Positions 8,690 to 17,812 of a stretch of DNA of 33,768 bases are shown in pieces (positions within the stretch are counted from its first letter, which is position 1; every line of letters begins with the position of its first letter). This stretch comes from an uncultured Eubacteriales bacterium. Lineage in GTDB: Bacteria > Bacillota > Clostridia > TANB77 > CAG-508. The stretch covers positions 1 through 33,768 of the forward strand of contig CASEOS010000018.1 of NCBI GenBank assembly GCA_949289635.1. Reading direction: 5' to 3'. Under the pieces are notes generated by a model. The model was not told the DNA's origin. It ran no database searches and saw only the letters and a list, made by a program, of their open reading frames with translations. The translations under genes and the position numbers were made by a program.

Positions 8690-9364
8690 ATGGACAAATT
8701 AAAAAAGAAATTAATCATTTTAGATGCAGATGGAACTATATGGGATAGTGAAAAAGATGTATTTTTAGCATTTAATCATACTTTAAAAATCAATGGAAAT
8801 AAAGAAATAACAAAAGAAGAATTTCGAAGATTAGCAGGATTAGATTTGAAAGATATGTTTGAAAAGGTCCTGCCAGAAAAACAAAAAGAATTTGCTAACA
8901 CATATGTAAAAGAATATAGAAAATATTATATTGACGAGGGGCATTATATTGATGAAACAATACTATTTAAAAATGTAAAAGAAACTTTAGAAAATTTAAA
9001 AAAACAAGGATTTTATATGGCGATTGCTTCTGGAAAGCCAAAAAGAATTTTAGATAAAATGGTAGAACATTTTTGTTTAAAAGAAATAGATATGGTTTTA
9101 GGTGTTGGAGAAAGTGAATTTAATCCAAAACCAGATCCAGGAATTGTATGTTATATAATGAAAAAATTAAATATACCTAAAGAAAACGTCATTATGGTAG
9201 GAGATACAAAAGTAGATATCATGACAGGAAAAAATGCTAAAATTGACACAATTTCTGTAACATATGGATATGAGAATCTAGAAGTTTTAGAAAAATCAAA
9301 TCCTACATATTTAATAGATGACTTTAAAACTTTAGAAGAGATTGTAGAATATAAACAAGATTAA
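8690..9364 (+). CDS. HAD-superfamily phosphatase, phosphoglycolate phosphatase-like
   Basis: A 224-residue HAD subfamily IA hydrolase. Motif I is LDADGTIWDS (nucleophile and acid Asp at about 10 and 12). Motif II is the Ser in AIASGKPKR (about 108). Motif III is the Lys in NPKPDPG, and motif IV is GDTKVDIMTGKNA. A helical cap lies between motif I and about residue 85, as in phosphoglycolate phosphatase and beta-phosphoglucomutase relatives. The substrate cannot be told from sequence. It has its own promoter and a strong terminator, so it appears to be a single-gene unit. Confidence 0.85.
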   Translation: MDKLKKKLIILDADGTIWDSEKDVFLAFNHTLKINGNKEITKEEFRRLAGLDLKDMFEKVLPEKQKEFANTYVKEYRKYYIDEGHYIDETILFKNVKETLENLKKQGFYMAIASGKPKRILDKMVEHFCLKEIDMVLGVGESEFNPKPDPGIVCYIMKKLNIPKENVIMVGDTKVDIMTGKNAKIDTISVTYGYENLEVLEKSNPTYLIDDFKTLEEIVEYKQD

Positions 9365-9430
9365 AAAGAATCTATACATAATAAAAGCAAGGTAAAATAT
9401 AAACTAAGTTTGATATAAAAGATATTAAGA

Positions 9431-9493
9431 ACAAAAAATGATTATGTTAAAATACAAGTATAAACTGGCATTTTAATATAATCATTTTTTGTG
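9431..9493. terminator. Rho-independent terminator, bidirectional
   Basis: Arms 9431-9453 and 9470-9492 pair over 23 positions with one mismatch, and A6 and T6 runs are at the stem base. It lies between the convergent HAD gene and the small minus-strand gene. Confidence 0.8.
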
Positions 9494-9516
9494 CGATTTT
9501 AGTATATAGTATGAAA

Positions 9517-9681
9517 CTATTTTTTATCTTCTTCTTTTTTTTCTTGAGGAATTACAATGTTTTTAGGTTTCTTATCATCCGTATTTTTAGGCTTTATGGG
9601 ACTAATACGGTCACGCACGGGAGAAATTTCTAAATTACTATCATCACCTGATATAATTTCTATTTTTTTATCTTCACTCAT
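9517..9681 (-). CDS. Small charged protein of unknown function, 54 residues
   Basis: The start is fixed by AAGGAGG 8 bases before an ATG at 9681-9679 on the minus strand; the open frame extends upstream but has no ribosome site there. The product begins MSEDKKIEIISGDD and is highly charged. It has SPVRDRISPIKP in the middle, a Lys/Glu-rich tail, and no membrane segment or cysteine. It resembles no family I recognise with confidence. A promoter candidate lies 30-60 bases upstream, and the gene is divergent from scpB. I think it is real because of the very good ribosome site, promoter and following terminator. Confidence 0.6.
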   Translation of the reverse strand: MSEDKKIEIISGDDSNLEISPVRDRISPIKPKNTDDKKPKNIVIPQEKKEEDKK

Positions 9682-9710
9682 AGGAATTACCTCCTTAGTA
9701 TTTTTTTTAT

Positions 9711-9739
9711 ATCGTAGCATATAAAATAAAAAAGTGCAA
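9711..9739 (-). promoter_or_regulatory. Promoter candidate for the 54-residue gene
   Basis: On the minus strand TTGCAC (9739-9734), a 17-base spacer and TACGAT (9716-9711) lie 29 bases before the ATG. Confidence 0.45.
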
Positions 9740-9821
9740 GAAAAAATTGAAAGTAAAATATAGAAATATGAAAGATATCGAACAAGATACAAACAAAGTC
9801 ACATAAAATCCCATAAAACCC

Positions 9822-9850
9822 TTGACACAACAAGCTTTTTTTGACATAAT
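9822..9850 (+). promoter_or_regulatory. Promoter candidate for scpB
   Basis: TTGACA (9822-9827), a 17-base spacer and CATAAT (9845-9850) lie 32 bases before the chosen scpB ATG. Confidence 0.65.
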
Positions 9851-9882
9851 ATATAATAAATTCGAAAAAAGTGGGAGAGTAT

Positions 9883-10584
9883 ATGGAAATAGAAAAAACA
9901 AAAGCAATTATTGAAGCCATATTATTTGCAACAGGAAGAATTGTAAAGATGAGTGAGTTAATATTAGCTTTAGAAAAAAATGAAGAAGAAATTCATACAA
10001 TTATCAAAAGCATGCAAGAAGAATATAAAGCAAATAGTCGAGGAATTGAAATTATTCAAGTAGAAGATGGCTATCAATTAGCAACCAAAAAAGACTTATA
10101 TGAATATATATATCCAATCTTAGATAAAAGAACAAAACCAAATTTATCAACAGCAGCATTGGAAACTTTATCTATTATTGCATATAATCCTAGAATTACG
10201 AGAGCAGAAATTGAAGCAATTAGAGGAGTGTCTGCAGATGCTTGTGTGTATAAATTATTAGAGTTTGGATTAATAGAAGAGGCAGGAAAGACAGACTTGC
10301 CTGGAAAACCAATGTCATATAAAACAACAGATGAATTTTTGAAGATGTTTGGATATAGTTCATTAAAAGATTTACCAGAATTACCAAGATATAAATTAGA
10401 TAGTAATCAACAAATTGTGATTGATGACTTAGTAGAAGATGAAAGCAATGAAACTCAACAAGTTGAGAACGAAAATGGTAAAGAGACAATAGAGACAGTT
10501 AGTCAAGAAGAAATAAGCAAACCTCATAGTAAACAAGAGGCTCCAATGCCCGAAAGGGAAGGGGTAAATAATATTCAAGAATAA
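9883..10584 (+). CDS. scpB: Segregation and condensation protein B
   Basis: A 233-residue ScpB, the winged-helix kleisin-binding subunit of the SMC-ScpAB condensin. The N-terminus IEAILFATGRIVKMSELI is the usual first winged-helix segment. The second domain holds AALETLSIIAYNPRITRAEIE and IRGVSADACVYKLLEFGLI, both hallmark ScpB stretches, followed by GKPMSYKTTDEFLKMFG. The last 50 residues are an acidic, low-complexity tail. ATG 9883 was chosen because GGGAG lies 5 bases upstream; an in-frame GTG at 9871 has no ribosome site. scpA, usually adjacent, is not upstream here. proS follows after 26 bases and is likely in the same transcript. Confidence 0.92.
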   Translation: MEIEKTKAIIEAILFATGRIVKMSELILALEKNEEEIHTIIKSMQEEYKANSRGIEIIQVEDGYQLATKKDLYEYIYPILDKRTKPNLSTAALETLSIIAYNPRITRAEIEAIRGVSADACVYKLLEFGLIEEAGKTDLPGKPMSYKTTDEFLKMFGYSSLKDLPELPRYKLDSNQQIVIDDLVEDESNETQQVENENGKETIETVSQEEISKPHSKQEAPMPEREGVNNIQE

Positions 10585-10610
10585 AAAATGAATTATGAGG
10601 AGAGATAGAT

Positions 10611-12050
10611 ATGAAAAATGATAAAGAATTTGTAAAAGATATTACCAACATAGATGAAAATTTTCCACAATGGTATACAGACATTGTATTAAAAGCAGAA
10701 TTAGCAGACTATACAGATGTAAAGGGCTTTATAGCTATTAGACCATATGGATATGCCATATGGGAAAACATACAAAAATATGCGGATGAGAAATTTAAAG
10801 AACATGGTGTAAAAAATATTTCTATGCCAGTATTAATACCAGAAAGTTTATTAAATAAAGAAAAAGATCATGTAGAAGGATTTGCTCCAGAAGTTGCTTG
10901 GGTAACCATTGGTGGAGGAGAAAAATTAGAAGAAAGATTATGTGTAAGACCTACTTCAGAAACAATTTTCTCAACTATGTATTCAAAATGGTTAAGTTCA
11001 TGGAGAGATTTACCATTTTTATATAATCAATGGTGTAGTGTATTAAGATGGGAAAAAGAAACAAGACCATTCTTACGTTCAAGAGAATTTTTATGGCAAG
11101 AAGGTCATACAATTCACGAAACAGCTGAAGAAGCAAAACAATTTACATTAGATATGTTAGAAATATATGCAGATGTGATTGAAAACTTATTGGCTATACC
11201 AGTATTAAAAGGACAAAAAACGAAAAAAGAACAATTTGCAGGAGCGGAAGCAACTTATACAGTAGAAACATTAATGCATGATGGTAGAGCTTTACAAGGA
11301 GGAACATCACATTATTTTGGTCAAAACTTTACAAGACCATTTGAAGTAAAATTCCAAAACAAAAATGGAGACCAAGAATATGCTTATCAAACATCTTGGG
11401 GAATTAGTACAAGATTAATTGGAGCAGTTATCATGGCACATGGAGATAATAGAGGATTAAAATTACCACCACTTGTTGCACCAATTCAAGCAGTTATTGT
11501 ACCAATTGCACAACAAAAAGAAGGTGTATTAGAAGAAGCAAATACATTAAAAGAAAAATTAAGCAAAAAATTCAGAATAGAATTGGATGATAGAGATAAT
11601 TATTCAGTTGGATATAAATTTAATGATTGGGAAATGAGAGGTGTACCAGTTAGAATTGAAATGGGACCTAGAGATATTGAAAATGGAGAAGCTGTTTTAG
11701 TTAGAAGAGATACTTCTGAAAAGCTTTCTGTAAAAATAGATGACATAGAAGAAACATTAGACCAATTATTAAAAGATATTCAAAGCTCTATGTATGATGC
11801 ATGTAAGAAAAGAATGGAAGAAAAAACAACTATTGCACACAATATGGAAGAATTAAAGAAAAATCTAGATGAAAATCAAGGATTTGTAAAAACTATGTGG
11901 TGTGGAAACCAAGAATGTGAAGATAAAGTAAAAGAAGTAACAGGTGCTCCATCAAGATGTATGCCTTTTGAACAAGAACACTTGGGAGATACTTGTGTGT
12001 GTTGTGGAAAACCAGCAACGAAAATGGTGGTTTGGGGAAGACAATATTAA
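10611..12050 (+). CDS. proS: Proline--tRNA ligase, short archaeal/eukaryote-type
   Basis: A 479-residue class II aminoacyl-tRNA synthetase that charges tRNA-Pro. Motif 1 is in the [16 protein letters not shown] region. Motif 2 is [15 protein letters not shown] with [20 protein letters not shown]. Motif 3 is [19 protein letters not shown]. The anticodon-binding domain follows, then a C-terminal zinc-type domain with CGNQEC and CVCCGK and the terminal WGRQY. The editing (INS) insertion of bacterial-type ProRS is absent, matching the short form found in archaea, eukaryotes and some Clostridia and Bacteroidetes. ATG 10611 has GGAG about 10 bases upstream. A terminator ends the scpB-proS unit. Confidence 0.95.
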   Translation: MKNDKEFVKDITNIDENFPQWYTDIVLKAELADYTDVKGFIAIRPYGYAIWENIQKYADEKFKEHGVKNISMPVLIPESLLNKEKDHVEGFAPEVAWVTIGGGEKLEERLCVRPTSETIFSTMYSKWLSSWRDLPFLYNQWCSVLRWEKETRPFLRSREFLWQEGHTIHETAEEAKQFTLDMLEIYADVIENLLAIPVLKGQKTKKEQFAGAEATYTVETLMHDGRALQGGTSHYFGQNFTRPFEVKFQNKNGDQEYAYQTSWGISTRLIGAVIMAHGDNRGLKLPPLVAPIQAVIVPIAQQKEGVLEEANTLKEKLSKKFRIELDDRDNYSVGYKFNDWEMRGVPVRIEMGPRDIENGEAVLVRRDTSEKLSVKIDDIEETLDQLLKDIQSSMYDACKKRMEEKTTIAHNMEELKKNLDENQGFVKTMWCGNQECEDKVKEVTGAPSRCMPFEQEHLGDTCVCCGKPATKMVVWGRQY

Positions 12051-12080
12051 AATTAAATTAGTATTTTAGATAATAAAATA

Positions 12081-12121
12081 AGCAATATGGATATAAAATA
12101 TATCTGTATTGCTATTTCTTT
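12081..12121 (+). terminator. Terminator hairpin after proS
   Basis: AGCAATATGGATATA pairs with TATATCTGTATTGCT around a 3-4 base loop, followed by ATTTCTTT. The stem base AGCAATA recurs in the terminators at 13.5 and 14.97 kb. Confidence 0.7.
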
Positions 12122-12376
12122 GTCGAATTTTGCGATGAAAAGTATGGAGATAAGTATTGTCAAATCTAAAAAAATGTGTTTACATATAAATATATAATTA
12201 AAGTTTTATATCAATTTTTGTTTCAATTATAATTTATGATAATTTAAAAGTTTTAAGTCAAGATTAAAAATTTCCAAAATTAATTTAAATAGTGACCTAT
12301 GTAAAACATCAAAAGAAAAAACATAAAAAGAGTTGAAGAAAGAAGAAAAATTTAGTAAAATAAAGGAGGAAACTTA
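12122..12376. other. AT-rich non-coding stretch upstream of the Rpn gene
   Basis: I see no gene, RNA or clear repeat. Only the AAAGGAGG ribosome site (about 12362-12369) of the next gene is identifiable. Confidence 0.5.
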
Positions 12377-13264
12377 TTGAGTAAAGAAGTAGAACTAAAA
12401 GTAACAAATGACTATATATTTAAAAAGATATTTGCTAAAAAAGGAAATGAAAGTATATTAAAAGATTTACTAAATTCCATATTACAAATACCAATAAAAA
12501 GTATAGAAGTAGTGGCAGATACAAGTTTAGAAAGAGAATTAGAAAGTAATAAGTTAGGAATTTTAGATGTAAAAGCAAAAATAGATAATGAAACAATTGT
12601 TAATATTGAAATTCAAATTGTAAATCGATATAATATGATAGAAAGGACATTATTTTATTGGTCAGGGTTATATTATAATGTTCTACAAAAAGGAGAAGAT
12701 TATAAAGAAATAAAAAAAGTAATTGCAATCAACATATTAGATTATAATGAATTTGAAGAAGGACCATATCATGAAATAGCTAAACTAAGAAGAGAATACT
12801 TATATAAAATATTAACAGATAAAATAGAAATTCATTTTATACAGATACCGAAATTTAAGAAGCAAAGAAAAGATATGAAAACGAAATTAGATATGTGGAT
12901 GGACTTTATTAGTCAAATAGATGAAAAGGAGGTAAAAAATGCTATGAGTAAAAATAAGGAAATAAAGAAAGCGCAAGAAGAATATGAATATTTGACAGGA
13001 GAGGAAGCAGAAAGAAGAATAGCATTTTTAAGAGAAAAAGCGATAAGGGATGAAACTTCCATATTTGACGCAGGAAAGGATATTGGATTTAAAGATGGAA
13101 TAGAGAAAGGAATAAAAAAAGGAATAAAACAAGGAAAAGAAAAAGAACAAAAAGAAATTGTAAAATCCATGTTAAAAGAGAAATTACCAATAGAAACAAT
13201 TATAAAAATAACAAAATTATCTAAGATAGAAATAGAAAAAATAGAAAAAGAACAAGAAATTTAA
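12377..13264 (+). CDS. Rpn-family PD-(D/E)XK nuclease / putative transposase
   Basis: A 295-residue protein of the recombination-promoting nuclease family (PD-(D/E)XK family transposase, PF12784-type). The N-terminus has the hallmark VTNDYIFKKIFAKKGNE. Active-site candidates are the Asp in GILDVKA and the Glu-x-Gln in NIEIQIV. IPKFKKQRKD follows, and the C-terminus is lysine- and glycine-rich (KGIKKGIKQGK) with a helical tail. It starts with TTG 12377, with AAAGGAGG 8 bases upstream. A second member begins at 33202. Such genes occur in many copies in gut Clostridia and Bacteroidetes. Whether it is mobile here is unknown; no flanking terminal repeats were seen. Confidence 0.85.
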   Translation: MSKEVELKVTNDYIFKKIFAKKGNESILKDLLNSILQIPIKSIEVVADTSLERELESNKLGILDVKAKIDNETIVNIEIQIVNRYNMIERTLFYWSGLYYNVLQKGEDYKEIKKVIAINILDYNEFEEGPYHEIAKLRREYLYKILTDKIEIHFIQIPKFKKQRKDMKTKLDMWMDFISQIDEKEVKNAMSKNKEIKKAQEEYEYLTGEEAERRIAFLREKAIRDETSIFDAGKDIGFKDGIEKGIKKGIKQGKEKEQKEIVKSMLKEKLPIETIIKITKLSKIEIEKIEKEQEI

Positions 13265-13334
13265 TTACAATGAATCAAAATGTAAAAGTACACTTTTATT
13301 GTGATAACCATAAGATTAAAAAGATGAAAAAATG

Positions 13335-13364
13335 TTGACAAATAATAACTAATAGTGATATAAA
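13335..13364 (+). promoter_or_regulatory. Promoter candidate before the 20-codon microORF
   Basis: TTGACA (13335-13340), an 18-base spacer and TATAAA (13359-13364). It lies 38 bases before the microORF ATG. Confidence 0.55.
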
Positions 13365-13402
13365 AATAATATATAAAATAAAAAACAAAAGAGGAGAAAA
13401 AT

Positions 13403-13465
13403 ATGAAAATAGTAGCTGTAAGCCTTGAGACTGTACACACACACACACACACACAATATGTTTAG
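13403..13465 (+). CDS. Possible 20-residue microprotein or leader peptide with His-Thr repeats
   Basis: ATG 13403 has GAGGAG 7 bases upstream and a good promoter before it. The frame encodes MKIVAVSLETVHTHTHTQYV and stops at TAG 13463-13465. The HTHTHT part is encoded by a pure AC-dinucleotide run. A strong terminator lies 26 bases downstream, so promoter, ribosome site, ORF and terminator form a compact unit. It could be an attenuation-type leader, a microprotein gene, a small RNA that only looks coding, or the truncated start of a lost gene. The next gene is a prepilin-like gene rather than a histidine-biosynthesis gene, which weakens the His-attenuator idea. Confidence 0.4.
   Translation: MKIVAVSLETVHTHTHTQYV
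13435..13455. repeat. AC dinucleotide microsatellite
   Basis: (AC) repeated about 10.5 times without interruption, in a genome where such pure non-A/T simple repeats are rare. It lies inside the microORF, so gain or loss of units would change its reading frame. Confidence 0.9.
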
Positions 13466-13491
13466 CAAATAAAAAAATAGATATAAATTAT

Positions 13492-13546
13492 AAAAAAGAT
13501 AGTGATACAAACCTATGAAAAATAGGTTTGTATTGCTGTCTTTTTT
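13492..13546. terminator. Strong Rho-independent terminator
   Basis: Arms 13492-13516 and 13522-13546 pair nearly perfectly over about 24 bp (core ATACAAACCTAT / ATAGGTTTGTAT) with a T6 tract at the right end and A6 at the left. It ends the microORF unit and precedes the prepilin-like gene. Confidence 0.85.
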
Positions 13547-13607
13547 GCGTTTAAAAAAGTTTTTAATGTTAAAAAATATAAACATAGAGAAGAAGGGAGA
13601 AAAACAA

Positions 13608-14949
13608 ATGAAGGAAAAATTAAAAAACGAAAAAGGAATTACCTTAATTGCATTAGTAATAACAATTATTGTGTTGTTGATTTTAGCAGGTGTAACAATT
13701 GCAACATTAACAGGTGAGAATGGAATTTTAACAAAGGCAACTGAGGCAAATTTGCAAACGCAAATTGGAGAAGAAAAAGAGGCAATTAATTTGGCCATGC
13801 AAGCATTATTAATTGACAAAGTGGATAATCCAAATAATTACCAAGAGGGAATTATAAATAATACACAGTTAAAAAATGAAATGGATAAATCTATGCCTAA
13901 ACCAAAAGAAATAACAATAAATGAAATAACTAAAGAATTAACAGTAAAATTTGATGACAGTAGAAATAATAGAACATATACAGTTGGGCAAGCAGGAGAA
14001 ATAGGCGAGATAGTAAAAAGAGAGGGAATAAAGGTAGGAGATTATGTAGATTATCAATATGATGATGCAGAAGACTATATAATTCCTGACAATGTGGATT
14101 GGGTTGTTGGAAGTAGCCAATCTAAAGTAGTAGAACAAAATCAAAATGTTAGATGGAGAATATTGAATATTTATGATGATGGAAGAGTAGATTTGATAAG
14201 TGAAAGCGGGATAAACAGTGGATTGGGAGGAAAACGGAGCAAACGCATATAATAATGCTGTTTTTATATTAAATGATATATGTGAAAAACAGTATAGTAA
14301 TAAAGAATTAGGTGCTACAGCAAGAAGTATAAATTTAGGAGATATAGAAAGTCAGATAAAACAAGAAAAGTTATCTGAAATAAAAAATTCATACGATAAT
14401 GGAATTGCATCTTATGGAGATGTACAAACTTGTACAGGAAGTAGAAGCTATTATCCTAATATATATGCACAAGAAAATGAATCTGGAGTTGGTTTAGATG
14501 TTAGTGGAAAAACAGATGAAGAAATTAAAGCTTTAACTAAAAAGGATGGTATAGGAATAAGTGAGAGATGGTACTCTGAATTCACAGAGGAAGAATCAAC
14601 AAGAGCTGGAAATTTAACAGTAACACAAACATATTACGAATTAGAAAATATACCAAAAGAAGATATGATTAATGAAGATGTGTATGATGTACTATGTAAT
14701 GGGTCTTATTGGATTGCTTCTAGATATGTAGATTGTACAGATGAAACATATGCAGAGTTTGGCATATATCTAGGAAATCAAAATACTTTTCAAAGATTTT
14801 TAAATATGTGTAATAGTTATAATGGTGGAAGTATAGGAAACATTTTTACGCAATCTTTTCGACCAATAGTAACTTTAAGTAAAGATATTAAGATTAATCC
14901 ATGTACAGGAACAAATGGTTATGATAATATGCATACAATTAGTAAATAG
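13608..14949 (+). pseudogene. Prepilin-like surface protein, frameshifted
   Basis: ATG 13608 has GGGAG 7 bases upstream. The N-terminus MKEKLKNEKGITLIALV followed by ITIIVLLILAGVTI is a prepilin-like signal: a charged head, Gly before the cleavage site and a hydrophobic helix, with Ala where type IV pilins have Glu5. Frame 0 reads to VRWRILNIYDD and DLISESGINSGLGG, then breaks at about 14230 and stops at 14252. Frame 1 continues with ENGANAYNNAVFILNDIC to TAA 14949. A two-base deletion in a GAGGAGAA-type run would explain it, because restoring GA joins GLGG to ENGANAYNN. The downstream part has GSYWIASRYVDC and TQSFRPIVTLS, typical of secreted clostridial proteins of unknown role. The full product would be about 446 residues. 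The frameshift may be fixed or a reversible slippage state. Confidence 0.75.
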
Positions 14950-14951
14950 AT

Positions 14952-14996
14952 AAAAAATAGCAATATAGACTTAAAAAATCTATATTGCTGTTTTTT
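14952..14996. terminator. Bidirectional terminator between prepilin-like gene and asnS
   Basis: AGCAATATAGA (14959-14969) pairs with TCTATATTGCT (14979-14989), with T6 at 14991-14996 and A6 on the other side. It serves the convergent genes; asnS ends 1 base after it. Confidence 0.85.
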
Positions 14997-16388
14997 CTAA
15001 AACTCACAATTTTTAGGTGTTCTAGGGAAAGGAATCACATCACGAATATTTTGCATACCTGTTAAATACATAATTGCTCTTTCAAAACCTAGACCGAAAC
15101 CTGCATGGTCGCAACTACCATATTTTCTTAAATCCAAATACCAGTTATAACTATCTATATCCATATTTAGTTCTTTCATTCTTGCTATCAATTTATCGTA
15201 ATCTTCTTCTCTTTGGCTACCACCAATAATTTCACCAATACCAGGAGCTAGAAGGTCAGCTGCGGCAACAGTTTTTCCATCTGGATTTTGTTTCATATAA
15301 AATGCTTTAATATCCATCGGATAATCTGTTACAAATACAGGTTTTTGGAAAACTTGTTCACAAAGATATCTTTCATGTTCTGTTTGTAAATCAACACCCC
15401 AAGATACTTTAAATTCAAATTTATCATTTGCCTTTTCTAATTCTTTAATAGCATCTGTGTAAGTTATTCTAGCAAAGTCAGAATGAATTACATTATTTAA
15501 TCTTTCTAATAATCCTTTATCAACAAAATTATTAAAGAATTCCATTTCTTCTTTACAATTTTCTAACACATAAGAAAAGGTATATTTAAGCATATCTTCT
15601 GCTAAGTCCATATCATCATTTAAATCTGCAAAACAGATTTCTGGTTCAATCATCCAGAATTCAGCAGCGTGTTTAACTGTATTAGAATTTTCAGCTCTAA
15701 ATGTTGGTCCAAATGTATAGACATTTCTAAAAGCTGTTGCATAAGTTTCTACATTTAATTGGCCACTTACTGTAAGATGTGCAGGTTTTCCGAAAAAGTC
15801 CTTTGAATAATCTACTTGTCCATCTTCTGTTTTTGGAACATTAGTAAGGTCAAAAGAATTGACATTAAACATTTCTCCAGCACCTTCTGCATCACTAGAT
15901 GTAAGGATAGGGGTATGTACATAGACAAATCCTCTTTCTTGGAAAAATTTGTGAATGGCATATGCAAAGACACTTCTTACTCTAAAAACAGCATTAAATG
16001 TATTGGTTCTAGGACGAAGATGAGAAATCGTTCTTAAATATTCAAAAGAATGTCTTTTCTTTTGAAGAGGATATTCTAAATCACATAAATTTAAAATTTC
16101 TATTTTGGTTGCTTGAATTTCAAAAGGTTGTTTTGCATTTTCAGTAATAACAAATGTACCAGTTACTTTAATAGAAGAACTAATTGATAATTTTGCAATT
16201 TCAGCAAAGTTATCTAATTTGTTACTAAATACAATTTGTACATTCTTAAAGAAAGACCCATCATTTAATTCAATAAATCCAAAAGTTTTAGAATCACGAA
16301 TGGTTCTTACCCAACCTTCTAATGTGATTTCTTTATCTTTATATTCGTTTGTATTTTTATATAAATCTTTAATGACTAATTTTTTCAT
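14997..16388 (-). CDS. asnS: Asparagine--tRNA ligase
   Basis: A 463-residue class IIb synthetase that charges tRNA-Asn. The N-terminal OB-fold anticodon domain has [19 protein letters not shown]. Motif 1 is in the [15 protein letters not shown] region, motif 2 is [11 protein letters not shown], and motif 3 is [16 protein letters not shown] ending PFPRTP. The Asn-type signatures AEFWMIEPE and KPVFVTDYP are present. The start is ATG 16388-16386 (minus strand), with GGAGG 10 bases upstream; the longer frame beginning 21 bases earlier would start inside that ribosome site. A promoter lies about 70 bases upstream. I see no T-box leader in the short upstream region. Confidence 0.95.
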   Translation of the reverse strand: MKKLVIKDLYKNTNEYKDKEITLEGWVRTIRDSKTFGFIELNDGSFFKNVQIVFSNKLDNFAEIAKLSISSSIKVTGTFVITENAKQPFEIQATKIEILNLCDLEYPLQKKRHSFEYLRTISHLRPRTNTFNAVFRVRSVFAYAIHKFFQERGFVYVHTPILTSSDAEGAGEMFNVNSFDLTNVPKTEDGQVDYSKDFFGKPAHLTVSGQLNVETYATAFRNVYTFGPTFRAENSNTVKHAAEFWMIEPEICFADLNDDMDLAEDMLKYTFSYVLENCKEEMEFFNNFVDKGLLERLNNVIHSDFARITYTDAIKELEKANDKFEFKVSWGVDLQTEHERYLCEQVFQKPVFVTDYPMDIKAFYMKQNPDGKTVAAADLLAPGIGEIIGGSQREEDYDKLIARMKELNMDIDSYNWYLDLRKYGSCDHAGFGLGFERAIMYLTGMQNIRDVIPFPRTPKNCEF

Positions 16389-16455
16389 TAATATGAAACC
16401 TCCATTCAAAATCTATTGATATGTATTTTATAGTTTAATAAAACTAACAAATGTA

Positions 16456-16484
16456 ATTATATCCTAAAACGCTTAGAAATACAA
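16456..16484 (-). promoter_or_regulatory. Promoter candidate for asnS
   Basis: On the minus strand TTGTAT (16484-16479), a 17-base spacer and TATAAT (16461-16456). Confidence 0.6.
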
Positions 16485-16518
16485 CAGTTTTGTGAAATAT
16501 TCATGTAAAATTGTCAAT

Positions 16519-16676
16519 TGAAAAGGGATTTTGGGGACGGACTCATTTTTCCCTTTTTTAGAAGTTAAATAAAAAAATATAAAATATAAAAAATGATTTT
16601 ATTTTTTATTCTAATCAAATTCGAAAAAAGGGAAAAATGAGTCCGTCCCCAAAATCCTTTTTCACTTCCCTAATTG
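16519..16676. repeat. Long inverted repeat with GGGGACGGACTCATTTTTCCC core
   Basis: Left arm about 16519-16560 and right arm about 16621-16676 are near-perfect complements for about 40 bases, separated by a roughly 60-base A/T-rich loop. The GC-rich core GGGGACGGACTCATTTTTCCC stands out from the AT-rich background. It occupies most of the intergenic space between divergent asnS and the cohesin gene. It belongs with the elements at 24745-24989 and 28011-28069, which share GGGACG. Similar GGGGAC-rich palindromes in other genomes are linked to REP-associated (RAYT) transposases; no such transposase is in this window. Confidence 0.8.
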
Positions 16677-16768
16677 GACATTGGAAATTTCTTCTTTTTC
16701 AAAAATTAATAAAAATATTAAAAAGAGACATACTAATATTACAAAATAAAAAAGGAGGAATTTAGAAA

Positions 16769-17800
16769 ATGAAAAAAATATGGAATACAATACTTATTTT
16801 ATCAATTTTATTTGCTTTTATACTATTATTTAATCCAAATCCAGTACAAGCTGCTGCATTAGATGATATAGAAATTTCTACTAATAAAGATACGGTAAAT
16901 CCTGGGGATACAGTGATTCTTACCATTACTTTTGGAAAACCATTGGGAGCGTATACATTTGATATTGCATATGATAACAATTTGCTAGAATATGTGGAAA
17001 CAGATGGAGGAACACCTAATGATAATGGAACAAGAGTGAGAGTTGTTTTTTATGATTCAACTGGTGGAATAAGTCCAAAAGAAAGTATGAGCATTACTTT
17101 TAGGGCAAAAGAAGGAATTATGACATCAAATCCAACAGATTTAGCAGTAACAGCAGAAGGATTAGCAAATCCAGATGCTAGTGAAAATTATGATGATATC
17201 ACAACTGCTTTAGAGAAAAATATTATGGTAGAGCCAAGATATGAAGATTACAAATTTGATTTATCTTATACAGGTGGACCAATTATAAATGAAGAAAAAG
17301 AAATGACACTTTCTTTAACATCTGCAATGGGTAAAAACTATGATCATGCTAGAATTATAGCGGAAGCAACAACACCTGATGGAGGAAATGTGCAATTAAA
17401 AGGAACTGATGAAACACAGATAGAATATGACTTAATAGATAGTGGATGGGGTGATCCCTCTGGATATGCTATTGGTGGTCAAAATGTTAATAAAGTATTA
17501 AATCTTAGAGGTATTTTTGACAAAACAGGAGAGTATAAACTTACTTTTAAATTGATTGATAGAGATTCTTCAGATGCTGTTATTACAGAAAATACATTTA
17601 CAGTAACTGTAACAGATACAGAGACAACACCGCCAGAAGAGGAAGCACCAGAAAATGAAATAGGCGGAACAACAGGAGAAGAAAATTTACCAACACAATT
17701 ACCAAAAACAGGTGTGAATTTATATGTACCAATAGCAGTTATTATAATAGCAGTTATGAGCACTTCTTTATATATCATTATGAAGAAAAAGAATCGATAG
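16769..17800 (+). CDS. Cohesin-domain surface protein with LPXTG sorting signal
   Basis: A 343-residue secreted protein. It has a signal peptide (about 1-30, ending PVQAA). A cohesin-like beta-sandwich (about 33-150) shows VNPGDTVILTITF, FDIAYDNNLLEYV and the conserved GG-x-x-PK of STGGISPKESM. A second beta-rich region spans about 165-285, and a Pro/Glu-rich linker follows. The LPKTG sortase motif (about 311-315) precedes a hydrophobic helix and the tail KKKNR. Cohesins bind dockerins with high affinity. A sortase gene begins 12 bases after its stop and a dockerin-bearing hydrolase follows, so it is probably the wall-bound docking protein of a small surface complex. The ribosome site is AGGAGG. 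The function of the second region is not known. Confidence 0.85.
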   Translation: MKKIWNTILILSILFAFILLFNPNPVQAAALDDIEISTNKDTVNPGDTVILTITFGKPLGAYTFDIAYDNNLLEYVETDGGTPNDNGTRVRVVFYDSTGGISPKESMSITFRAKEGIMTSNPTDLAVTAEGLANPDASENYDDITTALEKNIMVEPRYEDYKFDLSYTGGPIINEEKEMTLSLTSAMGKNYDHARIIAEATTPDGGNVQLKGTDETQIEYDLIDSGWGDPSGYAIGGQNVNKVLNLRGIFDKTGEYKLTFKLIDRDSSDAVITENTFTVTVTDTETTPPEEEAPENEIGGTTGEENLPTQLPKTGVNLYVPIAVIIIAVMSTSLYIIMKKKNR

Positions 17801-17812
17801 AAGGATTATCAC

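Noticed and set aside
13403..13546. Classical histidine attenuator
   Set aside because: His and Thr codons alternate only because of the AC run, and no histidine-biosynthesis or histidyl-tRNA synthetase gene follows.
13349..13819. 156-codon minus-strand frame across the AC repeat
   Set aside because: It runs antisense to the prepilin signal and the terminator, with no ribosome site; Cys-Val repeats only reflect the AC run.
16389..16768. T-box leader upstream of asnS
   Set aside because: The transcript leader from the predicted promoter is only about 60 bases and no T-box sequence was seen.
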